From Pomphorhynchus laevis (taxonomy: Eukaryota; Acanthocephala; Palaeacanthocephala; Echinorhynchida; Pomphorhynchidae), in the NCBI GenBank assembly GCA_012934845.2, contig WNNJ02000598.1, positions 1 to 64,000 on the forward strand: 64,000 nt of DNA. Direction: 5' to 3'. The notes beneath the pieces are model-generated. The model was not told where the DNA came from. It made no database searches and saw nothing but the letters and a program-made list of their open reading frames with translations. Position numbers and translations under genes: made by a program. Below are positions 11,789 through 22,691 of the stretch, piece after piece. Position 1 is the first letter of the stretch, and the number at the start of each line of letters is the position of its first letter.

Positions 11789-13960
11789 ATGCAGAGTACT
11801 CGTGAGCCTTTTTCACTGAATATCCTTCAGTGGAATTGGGGAGGTGCTTCTGCCTTTAGACTTCTATCCGGTAGAGATTCAGATGTTATAGTCCTTCAAG
11901 AGATGCGGTCTATCCGTCTTCCCCAGGAAATTGCTCGATTTATTCCAAAGCACATTTGTTCCCACTATACTCCTTACATAACTTCTTCATCTCAAGGACT
12001 CTTGACCTTAGTTAAGTGCTCCTTAAGGTCCTCCCTCCTTTTAAACTATTCATATCCAGCCATGTCTTGTTTAGTAGTTTCACTCTGTAAGAACGGTAAA
12101 CGCCTCAGTCTAGCTAACATCTACATATGTCCGGGGGAGATTCACAAGAACTGTGACTTTCTGTATAGTATTATGGACAGCGGCAATTTACTGTCGACAT
12201 TTTGTTATTATCGACGTTTTACTGCTTTACCCGAGGTAATTGCTTAAACCCCTCTGTACGAAACAGTCGCGCGAGCAGTTGTCCACCTCTCATGACCTAA
12301 TTCGTTGGAGGATTGAGGAGGATACGTTGCTTCGAAGGAGGTTTCACTTTGATCCAATCAGAGTGGCCTTCTTTAAAGCGGTTATCCAACTCTTTCCCAG
12401 AATAGGAAATGAAAGTCTGACCGAATTTAATACCTACCTCTCTTCGCAAGCTACCGCGATTCTATCGACTACCTATAAAGGTCGTATATACAATCCCACT
12501 CCGACGAAACTCAAGGTCCTAGCGAAATTGCTTAACCTCCATAATCTTTCTGTTTCTGCCAGACAATCCTTCTCAAATGAATACTGGAGCACTAGATATA
12601 GGTTCCAGCTGGGTAGGAATAGTACGAGTATTGCTCGCCTTAACCCTTCTCAGTCTACCTTCTGGAAGTTTTTCACTGAAAACGTTTTAGAGGAGTCACA
12701 AGCCTCACATAACTATGAAGCCACTCAATCACCACAACCAATTCCGCCTTGGGAGAACTTAGGTAGTTAGCCGTCACAATGCTTTTAGCCTCACCATCCG
12801 ATGTAGGCATCAATTTTAGTAAGCGAGTTTTTATTCCAACGAAAAAATTCTGCTCGTGCCCTACAGATCTGCGACCTATTTCGATTCAAAATGCCCACGT
12901 ATCGATTTACGAAAAAGCGCTTGCGCGTAAAATCCGCGACCATTGAAGTAGGCGTAATTTGATCCCTCCAGGTTTTCATGGGTTCATTAAAGGTCGTTCG
13001 GTCCATTCAGCAGTTGGTGAGGTGGAACAGTATTGTCGGGTGAACATCCATCGTATAGTTGTGGCTGTTTTCCTTATCGTTTCTGCTGCATTTGACCGCA
13101 TCTCCATTCCCTTTGTTGTCTCTTCTCTAAGGTCCATCCGGTTGCCTGCGAGAATTGTGAACAGGGTGGAGATTCTGCTGTACACCAAGCGATTTTACTA
13201 TGAAGACGACCTTGATGCGCGTCAGTTCTACCCTATTACGGTTGTGCCTTAAGGTTCACCACTTTCTCCTATCTTATACCATGCTGCTTCCAGTAACCTA
13301 TTTAAAATATTTAAACGCGAACAACGTCTAGTGGTGTACGCTGATGACACCACAGCCCTGTTCTCTGGACACAGGTGTAAAGACGTAGTTTCTGACATCA
13401 GCCGTTTCTCTTCAAGATTAAAAGACCAGCTTCCACCATCCAATCTTATTCTAAACTCCGTGAAATCGCAGGTGGTTGTCTTTCATGGTACCCTTACAAC
13501 AAAGCAAAAACTTAAGAGATCAGCACTCTCTGCGCTCCCCTCCATATTTGCCTCTGAACCACTTCCTACCTTCACAAGTCGAGTGAAATACCTCGGGTTC
13601 ACCGTTACGGTGAACTGGTCAGCGAAAGCTGACTTGGATAGACTCAAACGTATCCTAAAGAAAGCTAGGTGGGCCTTGAAACGGGCCTAACATCTGTCAT
13701 TGAAAGGGAAAACCCAGGTGCGCCTTTGGGGCACTTGGACTATCTCGGGATTAGTCTTTTTTCGAGAGGACTTCCCCCGAAGCAAAGACTAAGATTTCTT
13801 AAGCTGTCTGTCTCTCATTTACCCAGCATAGTCCCCGTCGATTAGACTCTTCGAAGGGGGTGAAAGACCTCGGGTGGTTAAGTCGTAGGGTGGCGTGTTA
13901 GATCGGTTGGGGGACTCAGATCCCCCAGGACCTGAGGTCATGAGAAGATCGAAAGAAGAC
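11789..13960 (+). pseudogene. L2 ORF2: endonuclease-RT, broken
   Basis: The ATG at 11789 starts MQSTREPFSLNILQWNWG, with the endonuclease motif QWN and, at about residue 37, the catalytic-type QE. Compared with L3, about 120 bases covering the LLGDFND motif are deleted near 12190-12245. RT parts follow at 12240-12770, 12959-13252 and 13331-13690, the last with the palm box YADDTTALFSG. The C-terminal frame runs to about 13960. Several frameshifts and stops are present, so it is non-functional. Confidence 0.8.
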
Positions 13961-14475
13961 GGTTTGACAATTCGATCTTTTGGCCATGTTTTTACCATGT
14001 CTTATTTAACTGTTTGTATCTTTATTAAAACCCTTATCTTATCTTATAATATGCCTAACTTTCGTATTGTAACCAGTTGTAATATACCGCATCCACTGCT
14101 CGGTAAACAGTTTCAAAATTGTGATTGGATTTTAACCAAATCAACTGTTCATATTTGTGTTGATTGATTCTACATAAGAACTGCTTGCAATAATATTAGA
14201 CTTTATTCGGAACCGTTATAGCTATTCCCGCGACACAACTCGGTTGTAATAGTTTATAGATTTTGTTTCGATCCTTGAAGCAACCTTTTAGGATATAGAG
14301 AGTTGTTTAAATTTTTCAATTCCAATTATTTAAACTTTTAATCAACAAATTTCTAAATTTTTGAATAAACTAAACTATGATAAACTTTTATTATGAGTTT
14401 TTAAAGTTAAATGCTAATTGATTAAAGTAATTTCATTGTATCATGACTCTATTTATATATTGTCTATTTATATAG

Positions 14476-14564
14476 ATGAATACAATGATAACGAACACCA
14501 TTCGTTGAACGAGACAAAGGCATGTATCAACTTGTGCATGACAGTTAGTGACGAGAGACAAAAA
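14476..14564 (+). CDS. SPARC-like exon 3, start of Kazal-like domain
   Basis: Acceptor TATATAG|ATGAATAC to donor CAAAAA|GTAAGT, 89 bases. The two leading bases complete the codon left by exon 2 (G|AT, Asp) and the exon ends in phase 0. It encodes EYNDNEHHSLNETKACINLC and then MTVSDERQK. The cysteines ACINLC supply C1 and C2 of a Kazal-type domain whose other four lie in the next exon. It also has a possible N-glycosylation site (NET). It is short and would be missed without the phase match. Confidence 0.7.
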
Positions 14565-14759
14565 GTAAGTTATAAATATAAAATATGATAAAAGTTTAAG
14601 AGTTTGAGTCTTTGTCTTTCTATTCTAATTTATTTAAAATTATCGTGAATACGGTGTTCTTAAACTTTCAGGTCTTTGCGTTTTGCGTGATTACCAAATA
14701 TAGTTTCGCTGGCATTAGTTTTAGCCACACGATAATAAGAAAAGGAAATATAATATTTT

Positions 14760-15005
14760 ATTGTAAATCAGGCGTAGAAACATTATTATTTATTTCACAA
14801 TTTAGATCTAATATTTCGATGGCGCGTGGGCACAATTATCAAGGATTATTAAATTGTAATCAGATTGAACAGCTGAATATAATAAAAGTTATATTTGTTC
14901 AACCTGATTAAAATTTAGTAATCCTTGATCATTATGCCCACGTGTCACCGAAATATTGGACAAAATTGTGAAATAAATAATAATATATCTTCGCCTTATA
15001 TATAA
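14760..15005. repeat. Foldback element, arms of about 105 bp
   Basis: The left arm (14763-14873) and right arm (14896-15000) are imperfect reverse complements; for example GCGTGGGCA at 14824 pairs with TGCCCACG near 14936, and ATTATTATTTATTTCAC with its complement. A loop of about 22 bases separates them. No open frame or terminal duplication was recognised. It may be a foldback MITE or two inverted partial copies of an unknown element. Confidence 0.75.
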
Positions 15006-15512
15006 TCTAATTACAATTGGAGACTCCTATCAACAATAACATTTTATAAACGATTATTATAAATTATTTTGAAATAGATAATTGAATTTGTGGTTGAAAC
15101 GATGACAAATATCAATGAGACAATTATGATATCATGTAGGAAATAATATTTGTCTGATTATCAAATAAGTTAATGACAATTGGTTTTAATCAATTGACTT
15201 AAAGACATTTCGTATACAAAAAATAAATCATTATTTGTTAATCTATATGTTTCTCGATTAAATATTTTTATTTTATGTGATTTCGTTAACACGATTGATC
15301 ATGAATTTGATTTGAATTTTATTAAATTATATGGTATAGAATGATGTTGGATTAAATTTATTTGGATTTACGAAATATATTTAATTTTATTTTAAAGATA
15401 AACAAATTAATTTTGTAATTAATTTACGAAATTGAATACACTAGCAGGTTATATGATCTTTTTTAATATATGTTCAATATTTGGAAATTTGTATATACAC
15501 AAATAAACTTAT

Positions 15513-15540
15513 ATAAAACAGTTTTAAAACTGTTTTATAT
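15513..15540. repeat. Perfect 28-base palindrome
   Basis: TATAAAACAGTTTT followed by its exact reverse complement, with no spacer. It lies ten bases upstream of the core at 15550. Confidence 0.9.
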
Positions 15541-15549
15541 AATTTTATC

Positions 15550-15579
15550 CTGATGATAATAGTAATTAGCTATAGAAAA
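15550..15579 (+). ncRNA. Hammerhead-like core (second PLE-type class)
   Basis: CTGATGA, then a stem ATAG/CTAT, then GAAAA and TTCGATTG. The same arrangement occurs at 44533 and in worn form at 47930, each followed by a TTTGAAT or TTYGATTG block. This suggests one element family. The substrate strand was not identified. Confidence 0.5.
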
Positions 15580-16480
15580 TTCGATTGCAATAAAAATTAT
15601 ATATCCACTCTCTCCTTTCATCTGTTACTAATTTTTATGAGTGAACAACAAATTTATAACTTAATGGATAATATTGATGTTTTGGGATTATACACATATC
15701 TTATCGATAACAGTAACTTCTGTCGTATGGACAGAAGTAGTGGATTTAATTTCCTAAATAAAAGTCATTAGAAAAAGGAAATTTATTACACTACAGTCAT
15801 TTGTTATTCGTTCATAAATTATCTTAATATTAACTTCTTAACATAATATAAACATCTAAATATTAAAACAATAAATATGAAATAAACCAGGCATAACTAG
15901 AACATGAACTAACTAAGTACTGAGGTTTCAATGATGGAAAACAATGCTCGTTTGATAAGTAAAATGGGAGAGCAATTGCTTAGTAAGATTAAGTGAAATT
16001 AAATTTTTTTATTCAAACATAGGGCTAATTCCCTGAATTACATATCAGCTTGATGATTGATGAAATGTATTTAAATCTGCTAATTCTGTTATTAAAAGTC
16101 ATTTGCTTCATTATATATATGTATAGCGGAGATTGTCTTTCGCATAATTAAACGTGAAATTTTAAAGAATCACTTACCTTATTACAATAATTGAGAGAAT
16201 TTATCGATATTTCGAAAATACATATTTTATTTTTAAAAATCACAATAAATTTTAACATTTACATAATGATTCTTTAAAACACAATAATTCTCATATCGAA
16301 TTTATGCATTTCATTTGGAATGTTAAAATACATGACAAATGTGTCTCCCATATCATCGCAGCAAAACTATTAAAATGCAAGCAGTGCCATATACGACTAG
16401 ATTTTACAATAGAGTGTTTTTTTTTGTTGATTTAAGAAGCTAAATCCAATTAAAGATATGCACACTACGGAGATTTTTAG

Positions 16481-16619
16481 GTTTGTAGTGTAAGTAACAC
16501 AACGCATGAGTCAGATTGTCATCTAAATTATAAACAATGTGTCTGCGAGCGAGAAATGGATTCATGCAACAACGAACAACTGCAAAATTTAGAAATTGAC
16601 TATTATGGCCAATGTGCAG
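16481..16619 (+). CDS. SPARC-like exon 4, Kazal/follistatin-like domain
   Basis: Acceptor ATTTTTAG|GTTTGTAG to donor GTGCAG|GTAAGA, 139 bases, phase 0 in and phase 1 out. It encodes VCSVSNTTHESDCHLNYKQC, then VCEREMDSCN, then LEIDYYGQCA. The spacing VC..N.T..SDC....QC.C......C and the ending Y.G.C follow the pattern I recall for invertebrate SPARC, which has an extra cysteine pair after the fifth Kazal cysteine. This is the most diagnostic exon for the gene's identity, together with the EF-hands. It has a possible N-glycosylation site at NTT. Confidence 0.85.
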
Positions 16620-16799
16620 GTAAGATTAACTATTTCAATAATCAAAATATATTATTAAATTTATAATTAAAATAACATATCTTTAAACCATTAGTAATTT
16701 TTTTAGTTTCATACAATTTTTAAGTAGCAGGCAATTTCGAGCTTTGTGAAGATATGATTTTTCAATACACAATATGTTTTACCTCTTTTTCTTTAGCAT

Positions 16800-17105
16800 T
16801 TGTTCCGCTTCGTTACGGAGTCCGTTTTTTTCACTGTCACCCCAATGAGACTTATTGATGGTTGGTACTGGTTTGGTCGGATAACGCGGCCGTACCATTG
16901 TAGTAGCCTATTCGCAATGTTCATTGAGACACCATTTCGTAATGTTGATGCGACGGTTTTGTTTTACGACTGGCTTGTCACGAAGTCTATCGCCAACCGT
17001 CCTCCTTTCTCAACACGGGCTTGGGACCGGCCATGGCGGAGTTACACCATATGTTTTACCAAAAGATATTTAAGACAAACTGCTTCTAGATTTTTAATCT
17101 TTGAA
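16800..17105 (+). other. Less AT-rich island with 102-codon frame, unassigned
   Basis: A sharply less AT-rich stretch inside the intron, open without a stop but with a non-ATG start. The translation is rich in Trp, Arg and Phe and matches no domain I know. The sequence CTTGGGACCGGCCATGG near 17019 looks like part of a dispersed repeat. It is probably a fragment of an unrecognised mobile element rather than a host exon. Confidence 0.3.
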
Positions 17106-18353
17106 TAATTTTCTAAACCGGAAAATCTCCTCTATTAATAAATGTTGGCATATTACAAACAAAATTATTACATCTTATTTTTCAATTTTTTGATGTTAAT
17201 CATATAATTTGTTTAACATGCAAGGATAACAACTTTTATATTAATCAAGTTCATGTTTACGAAATCTTCGTCGGGAGCTTATCGTATGCATTCACAGCAT
17301 ATTTGAGCTTGAATTAACCTTTTAATTCTGAATTTATTTAATTTTGTTGTCCAATTTAAAACTCTTTATCTAAATTGCTTATTTTTAATATCATAGAATA
17401 CTAGTTTTTTAAAATGTCATTAAATAGGTGTGAATCGATTATAAAATATAAGTTATCGCAAATGGATTCAACAATACATCTTGTTGTATTTTGATTTTCA
17501 ATATTGCAAAATAGAGTATTTACTTAATTTAAAACAAATTATACATGCTAATGTATAGGCCCGTTGATATTTACAACAGTAGGTAACTGATTGGTGGTTC
17601 AACACAAGCGTATATGTATCAACTCTAGATTATAGTTAATAAATGTGCAAACCAGCACACGACTAAGTGACGCAAATGATATATTTAAAAAATGGAAACT
17701 GTAATGTATTCGGTTTCGATTAGTGCTCAATCTCAGTTTTTTATCTGAAGGCAATTTAGAAATTTATTTTTCTTGTTTATCATTAATATTTTACATATAA
17801 ACTGAAAACTCGTAAACTAAATCAGGTTGCACAAAGTCACCGTATTAAATCGTTTATTGTTTACAACAATATATTGAACACACAAACTAAATGATTTTTA
17901 CTAAATGAACTAATGCTAAGTCACCGTTAACCTGATATAATTATTCGAATAATAAGGTACATAGATTATATTATATATGATAGACTATCCACACCGAGTT
18001 GCTATAACATACATGACTTGTCTAATTACAAATATACGTTTAAAAATGATGTTGAAGATTATTATATAACCTAAAAATATGTTTAACAAGTTATTGTTTT
18101 TTGATAAGTTAAGTAACACTCGTAACGTTGTAGGTATATCTAAGCTAAAATCGTCAAGAATATCTTTTAGGTCTTGTGCTAAAAGACCAAATTGCCTTGA
18201 GTATTATTTTTATCATCGAAATCCATCAAAAAATAATAAATCAAGAAGTGGAAAGAACAACAACTTTTATACTAGATAGAATCTCCAAAAAAGACAATTT
18301 AAAATAAAACTTACAATCTCAATAAACACTAAGTTAAAATGTAAATATTAAAG
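17106..18353 (+). other. AT-rich intron, nothing assigned
   Basis: Only short frames. A 66-codon frame at 18079-18279 contains SCAKRPNC after possible acceptors. I considered it for the missing SPARC-like exon and found no convincing alignment or donor. Confidence 0.4.
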
Positions 18354-18500
18354 TCAAGAGTCTTTAATACGTTCTACAGCCATATTTGCGTCCCCCATAG
18401 ATGCAACAAGCTCTTCGAGATTTGTATCCCGGTTATGGAATCTCACTGTCTGCATTTGTACAAGTTCGGATGCATTAAGTTGTTTTTGAGGTAGGTTTGA
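18354..18500 (-). pseudogene. Ubiquilin-like UBA domain, C-terminal fragment
   Basis: Forty-eight codons and a stop on the - strand, antisense in the SPARC-like intron. It reads SELVQMQTVRFHNRDTNLEE and then LVASMGDANMAVERI. This follows the ubiquilin C-terminal UBA domain (family pattern LxxMGFxNREANLQALIATGGDxNxAIERL). The MGF loop, part of the ubiquitin-binding surface in UBA domains, is replaced. Upstream, a polypyrimidine tract and AAAAG could be an acceptor; the sequence just before it has an in-frame stop. No other ubiquilin exon was found, so it is a fragment, a diverged paralogue's last exon or a pseudogene. Confidence 0.65.
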
Positions 18501-18562
18501 CTTTTAGACTGCAATAAAAAAGGAAAGAAGAACAACTTTTAGACTGCGATAAAAAAGGAGTT
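18501..18562. repeat. Short direct duplication
   Basis: The block AACTTTTAGACTGC(A/G)ATAAAAAAGGA occurs twice about 36 bases apart, doubling the acceptor-like tract upstream of the UBA fragment. Confidence 0.7.
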
Positions 18563-18873
18563 CTTCCAAAATAGTTACAGAACACCCTTACATTTATTCA
18601 ATTAACTAAAAGAGGGATACATCAAGTTAAATTGAGGATTAACAGCAGTTATTCTTAATAAAAACCTAAGATGTGGATATCCGGTGCCGTTAACGAATAC
18701 GTAACAGGAAAAATTAATAAATCTGGTCAAATATGTTACAGAAACGCAACAACCAACAATCATTGTAACTAAACTTATACACAAATGCTTGGTAAACATC
18801 GGCAAGCATATGCTCTAATATACGCCTTATAATGGTATATGGTTATGATATAAATATCAATACCGATATTCCG

Positions 18874-18963
18874 AGCAAATACTGTGTAGAAGATAAATAC
18901 CTTTATTTCGAGCCTCCCAAATACTGTGTAGAAGATAAATACCTTAATTCCGATCCTCCCAAA
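18874..18963. repeat. 45-bp tandem duplication
   Basis: CAAATACTGTGTAGAAGATA begins two adjacent copies that differ at a few positions. Confidence 0.85.
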
Positions 18964-19248
18964 TAATAACACAGAGTAATTTCCTTCGGTTTTTAAATAA
19001 AACGATTCTCAAAGTATAATGATTTTTAAGATTCTAAAACTTAAATGACTAATAACTTGATTATTTTTGTGATACCTACTTAAAGCGTCAGGATCTTATT
19101 TCTGTCAAAAAAATAAAAGCTAAATGTTATTAGTGTGGACTGAGTGGATTTAAATATAATATAATATTTTAATATAACGGCCAGAGTTTTATATGTCCTA
19201 ACTCTATTACTAGTAATCACATAAGCCCGACGCGAAAGAATGACGAAT

Positions 19249-19316
19249 GCCGTTTCGTCATCACTATGACTCATCAGTGTCAGTTCCCTCCTACTGCTGG
19301 ATGCAGAGGAGGACTA
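19249..19316 (-). ncRNA. Hammerhead with intact core, altered substrate side
   Basis: On the - strand: CUGAUGA, stem II GUCAU/AUGAC (five perfect pairs), GAAACGGC. The upstream hairpin CUGC-AUCCA-GCAG and an extra CCUCC/GGAGG pairing are shared in plan with the 6.0 kb ribozyme. The sequence that should supply stem III, the triplet and stem I reads GCUAGUCCUCC and pairs poorly, so self-cleavage is doubtful. It is an isolated copy, not a tandem. Confidence 0.65.
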
Positions 19317-20136
19317 GCAACTCTATTATGCCTTCCTAAAATTCGTATCAAAATTCGTAGACGGGAAAAAATTTAGGCAACAATAATGTTTAATGAGTAA
19401 TAGTTAAACAGTAATGTATTTAACAAGTAATGGTTGTATTCCTGCATGCTAATATATTGTATTTTTAAAATTTAAAGAATTACTGCATTTCATTTATATA
19501 GGGTATCGTTATAAATATTTTAATTCAATGTAAATATAGATAGTATAGACATAAACATAATTTATTGCATCGATAATTATAATTAAATAATAATTAATAA
19601 ATAGCAATTATTAATAATTAATATTATAAATTATCACATTAGTGTTTAAGAATATGTCAAGTCTTTGTTACCTTTTTGCGAATAAATCATTATTTTCCCG
19701 ATTTTTTAATATGTCAATGCGTTTCTTTAAATCTTATATAATATTATGCTATTTCTAACATTTAGAACTGAAAGTCTGTAATCATTTCATCTTTGAAGAA
19801 TTTTTACATCGAATATATAATTGGCTGAGCAACGCTGTAGTAGATTGGGTAATAATAAAATATTAAAATCTAATAAATTTAATTTTTTTAATCAATTCAA
19901 TATACGGCAATTTAATGAAATTCTTTACTCTTAAATTAATGTTTGACATGTATGATACATCAGAGTTTGTATTAACATTTTTTGAATAATAAATATGTAG
20001 AATTAGGTTTAACGTATTTGTATGTATTATTTTTACTCTACAACAGTAGCTATTCGATGCATTTAGGTTGTGAATTTTAGATATCGCAGATAAGTTCATT
20101 GAAAAATATGTTGATTTGATTGCATAGATTGTTATC
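19317..20136 (+). other. AT-rich intron, nothing assigned
   Basis: Only low-complexity AT sequence. A 124-codon frame on the - strand (19863-20237) has no domain, and it overlaps the + frame at 20137. Confidence 0.4.
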
Positions 20137-20352
20137 ATGCGCTTTAAAGGTAAAGTTAAGAATGTGTGGGGAAAATTTAAACAATTTTCATTTTGTTCGC
20201 GGAAACAACTTAGGACGAGCAATTCCGACGGGCTCAACGATTTCGCATGTATTAATCATAAATCAAATTTACGAAGTGTAAAGAGCCTTTTTACACCATT
20301 AGTGAAGGAGTTGTTTTTGTATGGTATTTTTAGAAGTGGCTTATCCCTTTGA
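20137..20352 (+). other. Small open frame, 71 codons, unassigned
   Basis: ATG at 20137 to TGA, basic and hydrophobic (MRFKGKVKNVWGKF at the start). It is somewhat less AT-rich than its flanks. No domain, signal or splice evidence decides whether it is real. It does not fit the missing SPARC-like exon because it starts and stops within itself. Confidence 0.2.
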
Positions 20353-20829
20353 CAATTTGTGTCGGACTAGTTAGCTCAATTTTTATTTTCCATTTTGTAT
20401 AAATATTTGACATTCACGATCATTTTATTTAATTATACAGCATATATTTTATGCTTCATGATTATCTAACTACAAGATTACTCACTTGTAACATGATTAA
20501 ATAAACGTTTTTTTTTTCACAGAGTTTGAAAGCGCTAATCGCTCACATAAAATTAAATTTACTTTTACCCGCTTTCGATACACAAATAATCTGCTACATT
20601 GTTATATGCAAATAGTATACATTCAGGAAAAAGAGGTCAATTATTAAAATTGAAGACATCCTAATTTAGCCACTAGTTTGTACTATGATACATGAAATTT
20701 ATTGTGGATAAAATAAATTTACTTTAATCTAATATATAATATTTTAAATATTTAATATTATTATATTTAATATTATAATATATAATATATAATATTTAAT
20801 ATATATGTATATATATACAAAAAGGATAT

Positions 20830-21130
20830 CATAATGGACGATCCCGTCAACAGCCGGTTTAACGATCATTACGAAATCGTTAACGATCATTTCAAACGAA
20901 AAATCGCTTGAAACTGTGGTCCAGGAGCCAAAGCTGGCTACGACTGATTTTTAATCCATATTTGCTGCTAAATAACTTAACTTCGATCATCAGCTCCATC
21001 AGTCTAATGTATCACTCCGAGACGTTCCTAACCACCCAGCAGTCATCGTCAGTCGGATGAAGTGGTTAGGGTGCATTTTGACAGCTTTTGTGATAACTAT
21101 GAAGGTGGTCTTGGATCACTTAATGATTCC
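20830..21130 (-). repeat. R380-related repeat, strongly diverged
   Basis: The - strand shows a CTAACCAC/GTGGTTAG stem enclosing UUCAUCCGA-CUGACGA-UGACUGCUGG, followed by GGAACGUC and UCGGAGUGA. The UCGGA/UCCGA pairing is perfect and differs from other copies in a compensatory way. The GAAA side reads AAAA, so the copy is worn. Just downstream, near 21134-21180, ATATCAAGGTTTT and its complement form a separate hairpin. Confidence 0.65.
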
Positions 21131-21189
21131 ATTAAATATCAAGGTTTTGAAAATTTCAAGGTTTTCTTTAAAACCTTGATATATATATA

Positions 21190-21433
21190 AGTTAAAGTGG
21201 GATTCAAACTGGTTTTGAAAATTAGTCAATATCTATTAGATAATTCATGCCGATTAAATGGGTGCCAACCGTGCAACGACATACGATGCAAAACTTGTGC
21301 AGCCATTAAAACTAGCACGATTGTGAAGAGCACTTCAACTAACGGATTTGTACTGATCAAATTTATAAGTAGTTGCAAAACTCCAGGTGTAACTTTTGTA
21401 GAAACGTGCTCGTTATGTGACAAGCAATACATC
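21190..21433 (+). mobile_element. PLE fragment, 3' part, left side of LINE L3
   Basis: Fossil Penelope-like element. The + frame encodes CQPCNDIRCKTC and further on CSLCDKQY, the cysteine-bearing linker and start of the GIY-YIG endonuclease of PLEs. It is interrupted at 21433 by L3; PLE sequence resumes at 25282. The 5' part is absent. Confidence 0.75.
21426..21433. repeat. Target-site duplication of L3, left
   Basis: AATACATC here is repeated at 25274-25281, directly bracketing L3. Confidence 0.7.
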
Positions 21434-21517
21434 AGAAAAAATGTACAACAGTGTAAAAGTGTCGGAGCATCAAAGCTCCCTCAATAATGCTCAAAAGGGA
21501 ATGGAAAAAATCTCAAC

Positions 21518-22540
21518 TTGGACAATATACAGGTTTGTTCTTCGAATACAACGTTCAAGGTTAGTGATTTATTATCAAACACCAACGAAGGGATAGGAGA
21601 GCTTCCCCCTATTCCCAAGGCAAAAAATCTAATGATTATAAAATTAATAAAACCCATTGAACGACAAAATTTGTTTAACGTGTTTTTGCGTGAATTTACA
21701 ATTCCTTACAAAAACCGTGTGTTATTTAACTCTATACGGTATTACGCATCCGAAATTAAAATCTCCTTCGCAACTCCTGGTTTAGCAGTGGAGTATGAAA
21801 CGTTTTTCCAGAAAAATCTTTCGAATTTGGCTTCTTTGAAAAGTCTTCCTATCATGGCCTCACTCAAAGTTTCTAATATTCCATCCTTGTTAGAAACAGA
21901 TGATATTCAAGAGTTGGAATTGTTGTTCAAAGTTTACAATCTTCGCACAGTGATCAGGAGAAACGGTACTCCTCTCCCCTTCGCATTCGTATCAGCATCT
22001 CTCGACATCGCTTCAACTCTGGCCAACTCAGCTTTCAATCCATTCATGGGGCATAATTTATCGTTCGAGATCATGAGTATGGACGACAAGACATACCCCA
22101 TTGCAACAAATGCCACAGATGGGGACATTGGGAGTCAAGCTGTTCGTCTGTCAGAAATTGCGGTTTTTGTGGTAGAGCTGACTGCCAACAGGACGGCGGC
22201 AAGTGCAACTCTCCTCCCAAATGTTCTAACTGTGGGGGTGCACATCCGGCCTGGGCTAGGAAATGCCAATCATTCAAGGATTACTGTAGCAGACACTGCA
22301 CGCCTACAAGAGTGCCTACATCCAGTGCGGCAAACGCGGCCACAAGAATGTCAGATAACGACATCATACGTTTGCTGCATTCACAAAGACAGTCTACACT
22401 AAAGGATAAGGAGAAACTGATCGCTCATCAACTGTCAGTCATGTTCTTCCCTCCGGCAGCTTCTGTTCCGGCTCTTCCGGAATCCAAGAAACGAGCGGCT
22501 TCGGTCCATGCCGTTCCCCCATAAAGATCGGGAAAATGCT
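21518..22540 (+). pseudogene. L3 ORF1, zinc-knuckle protein, frameshifted at the cysteine region
   Basis: A 294-codon frame from 21518 (the first codon of the listed frame is not ATG) carries ELPPIPKAKNLMIIKL and the family's middle domain. From about residue 195 the cysteine-histidine array is out of this frame (KTYPIATNATDG where others have a C-x2-C knuckle), so a frameshift lies near 22095. The C-terminal part continues at 22312-22524 with DNDIIRLLHSQRQSTLKDKE and a Pro/Ala-rich tail. RNA-binding role as for L2 ORF1. Confidence 0.7.
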
Positions 22541-22691
22541 GAAGGGCTGTAATATAAGCGCCTCAAAGGGAAATGATGATAATGCCCGGGGGCAAGTACC
22601 CACTCTGGGCGGCGCTAGTGGTGGAGGGGGCAATCCTTCCACCCCTAGCTCAGTCTGGGTGTGGCAATCCCCTTCCAGCTAAACTAACACA

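Larger units (their letters stand above)
10400..14175 (+). mobile_element. LINE copy L2, full length with damaged ORF2
   Basis: Same family as L1 in + orientation, starting near 10400-10430. ORF1 is intact; ORF2 is broken and lacks a stretch of the endonuclease near 12190-12245. It ends in an AT-rich tail near 14050-14175. The next landmark is SPARC-like exon 3 at 14476. L1 and L2 sit 5' to 5'. Confidence 0.85.
15006..16480 (+). other. AT-rich intron with a small palindrome and hammerhead relic
   Basis: Intron 3 of the SPARC-like gene. The 28-base perfect palindrome at 15513-15540 and a hammerhead-like core at 15550-15579 are listed separately. A 72-codon frame at 15553-15771 overlaps that core and has no recognisable domain. 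Confidence 0.4.

Noticed and set aside
18079-18279. Candidate for the missing SPARC-like exon (SCAKRPNC frame)
   Set aside because: No suitable donor, an early stop, and poor agreement with the helix that follows the follistatin domain.
20137-20352. 71-codon frame as a SPARC-like exon
   Set aside because: It has its own start and stop, and its sequence does not match the EC domain. Kept only as an unassigned frame.
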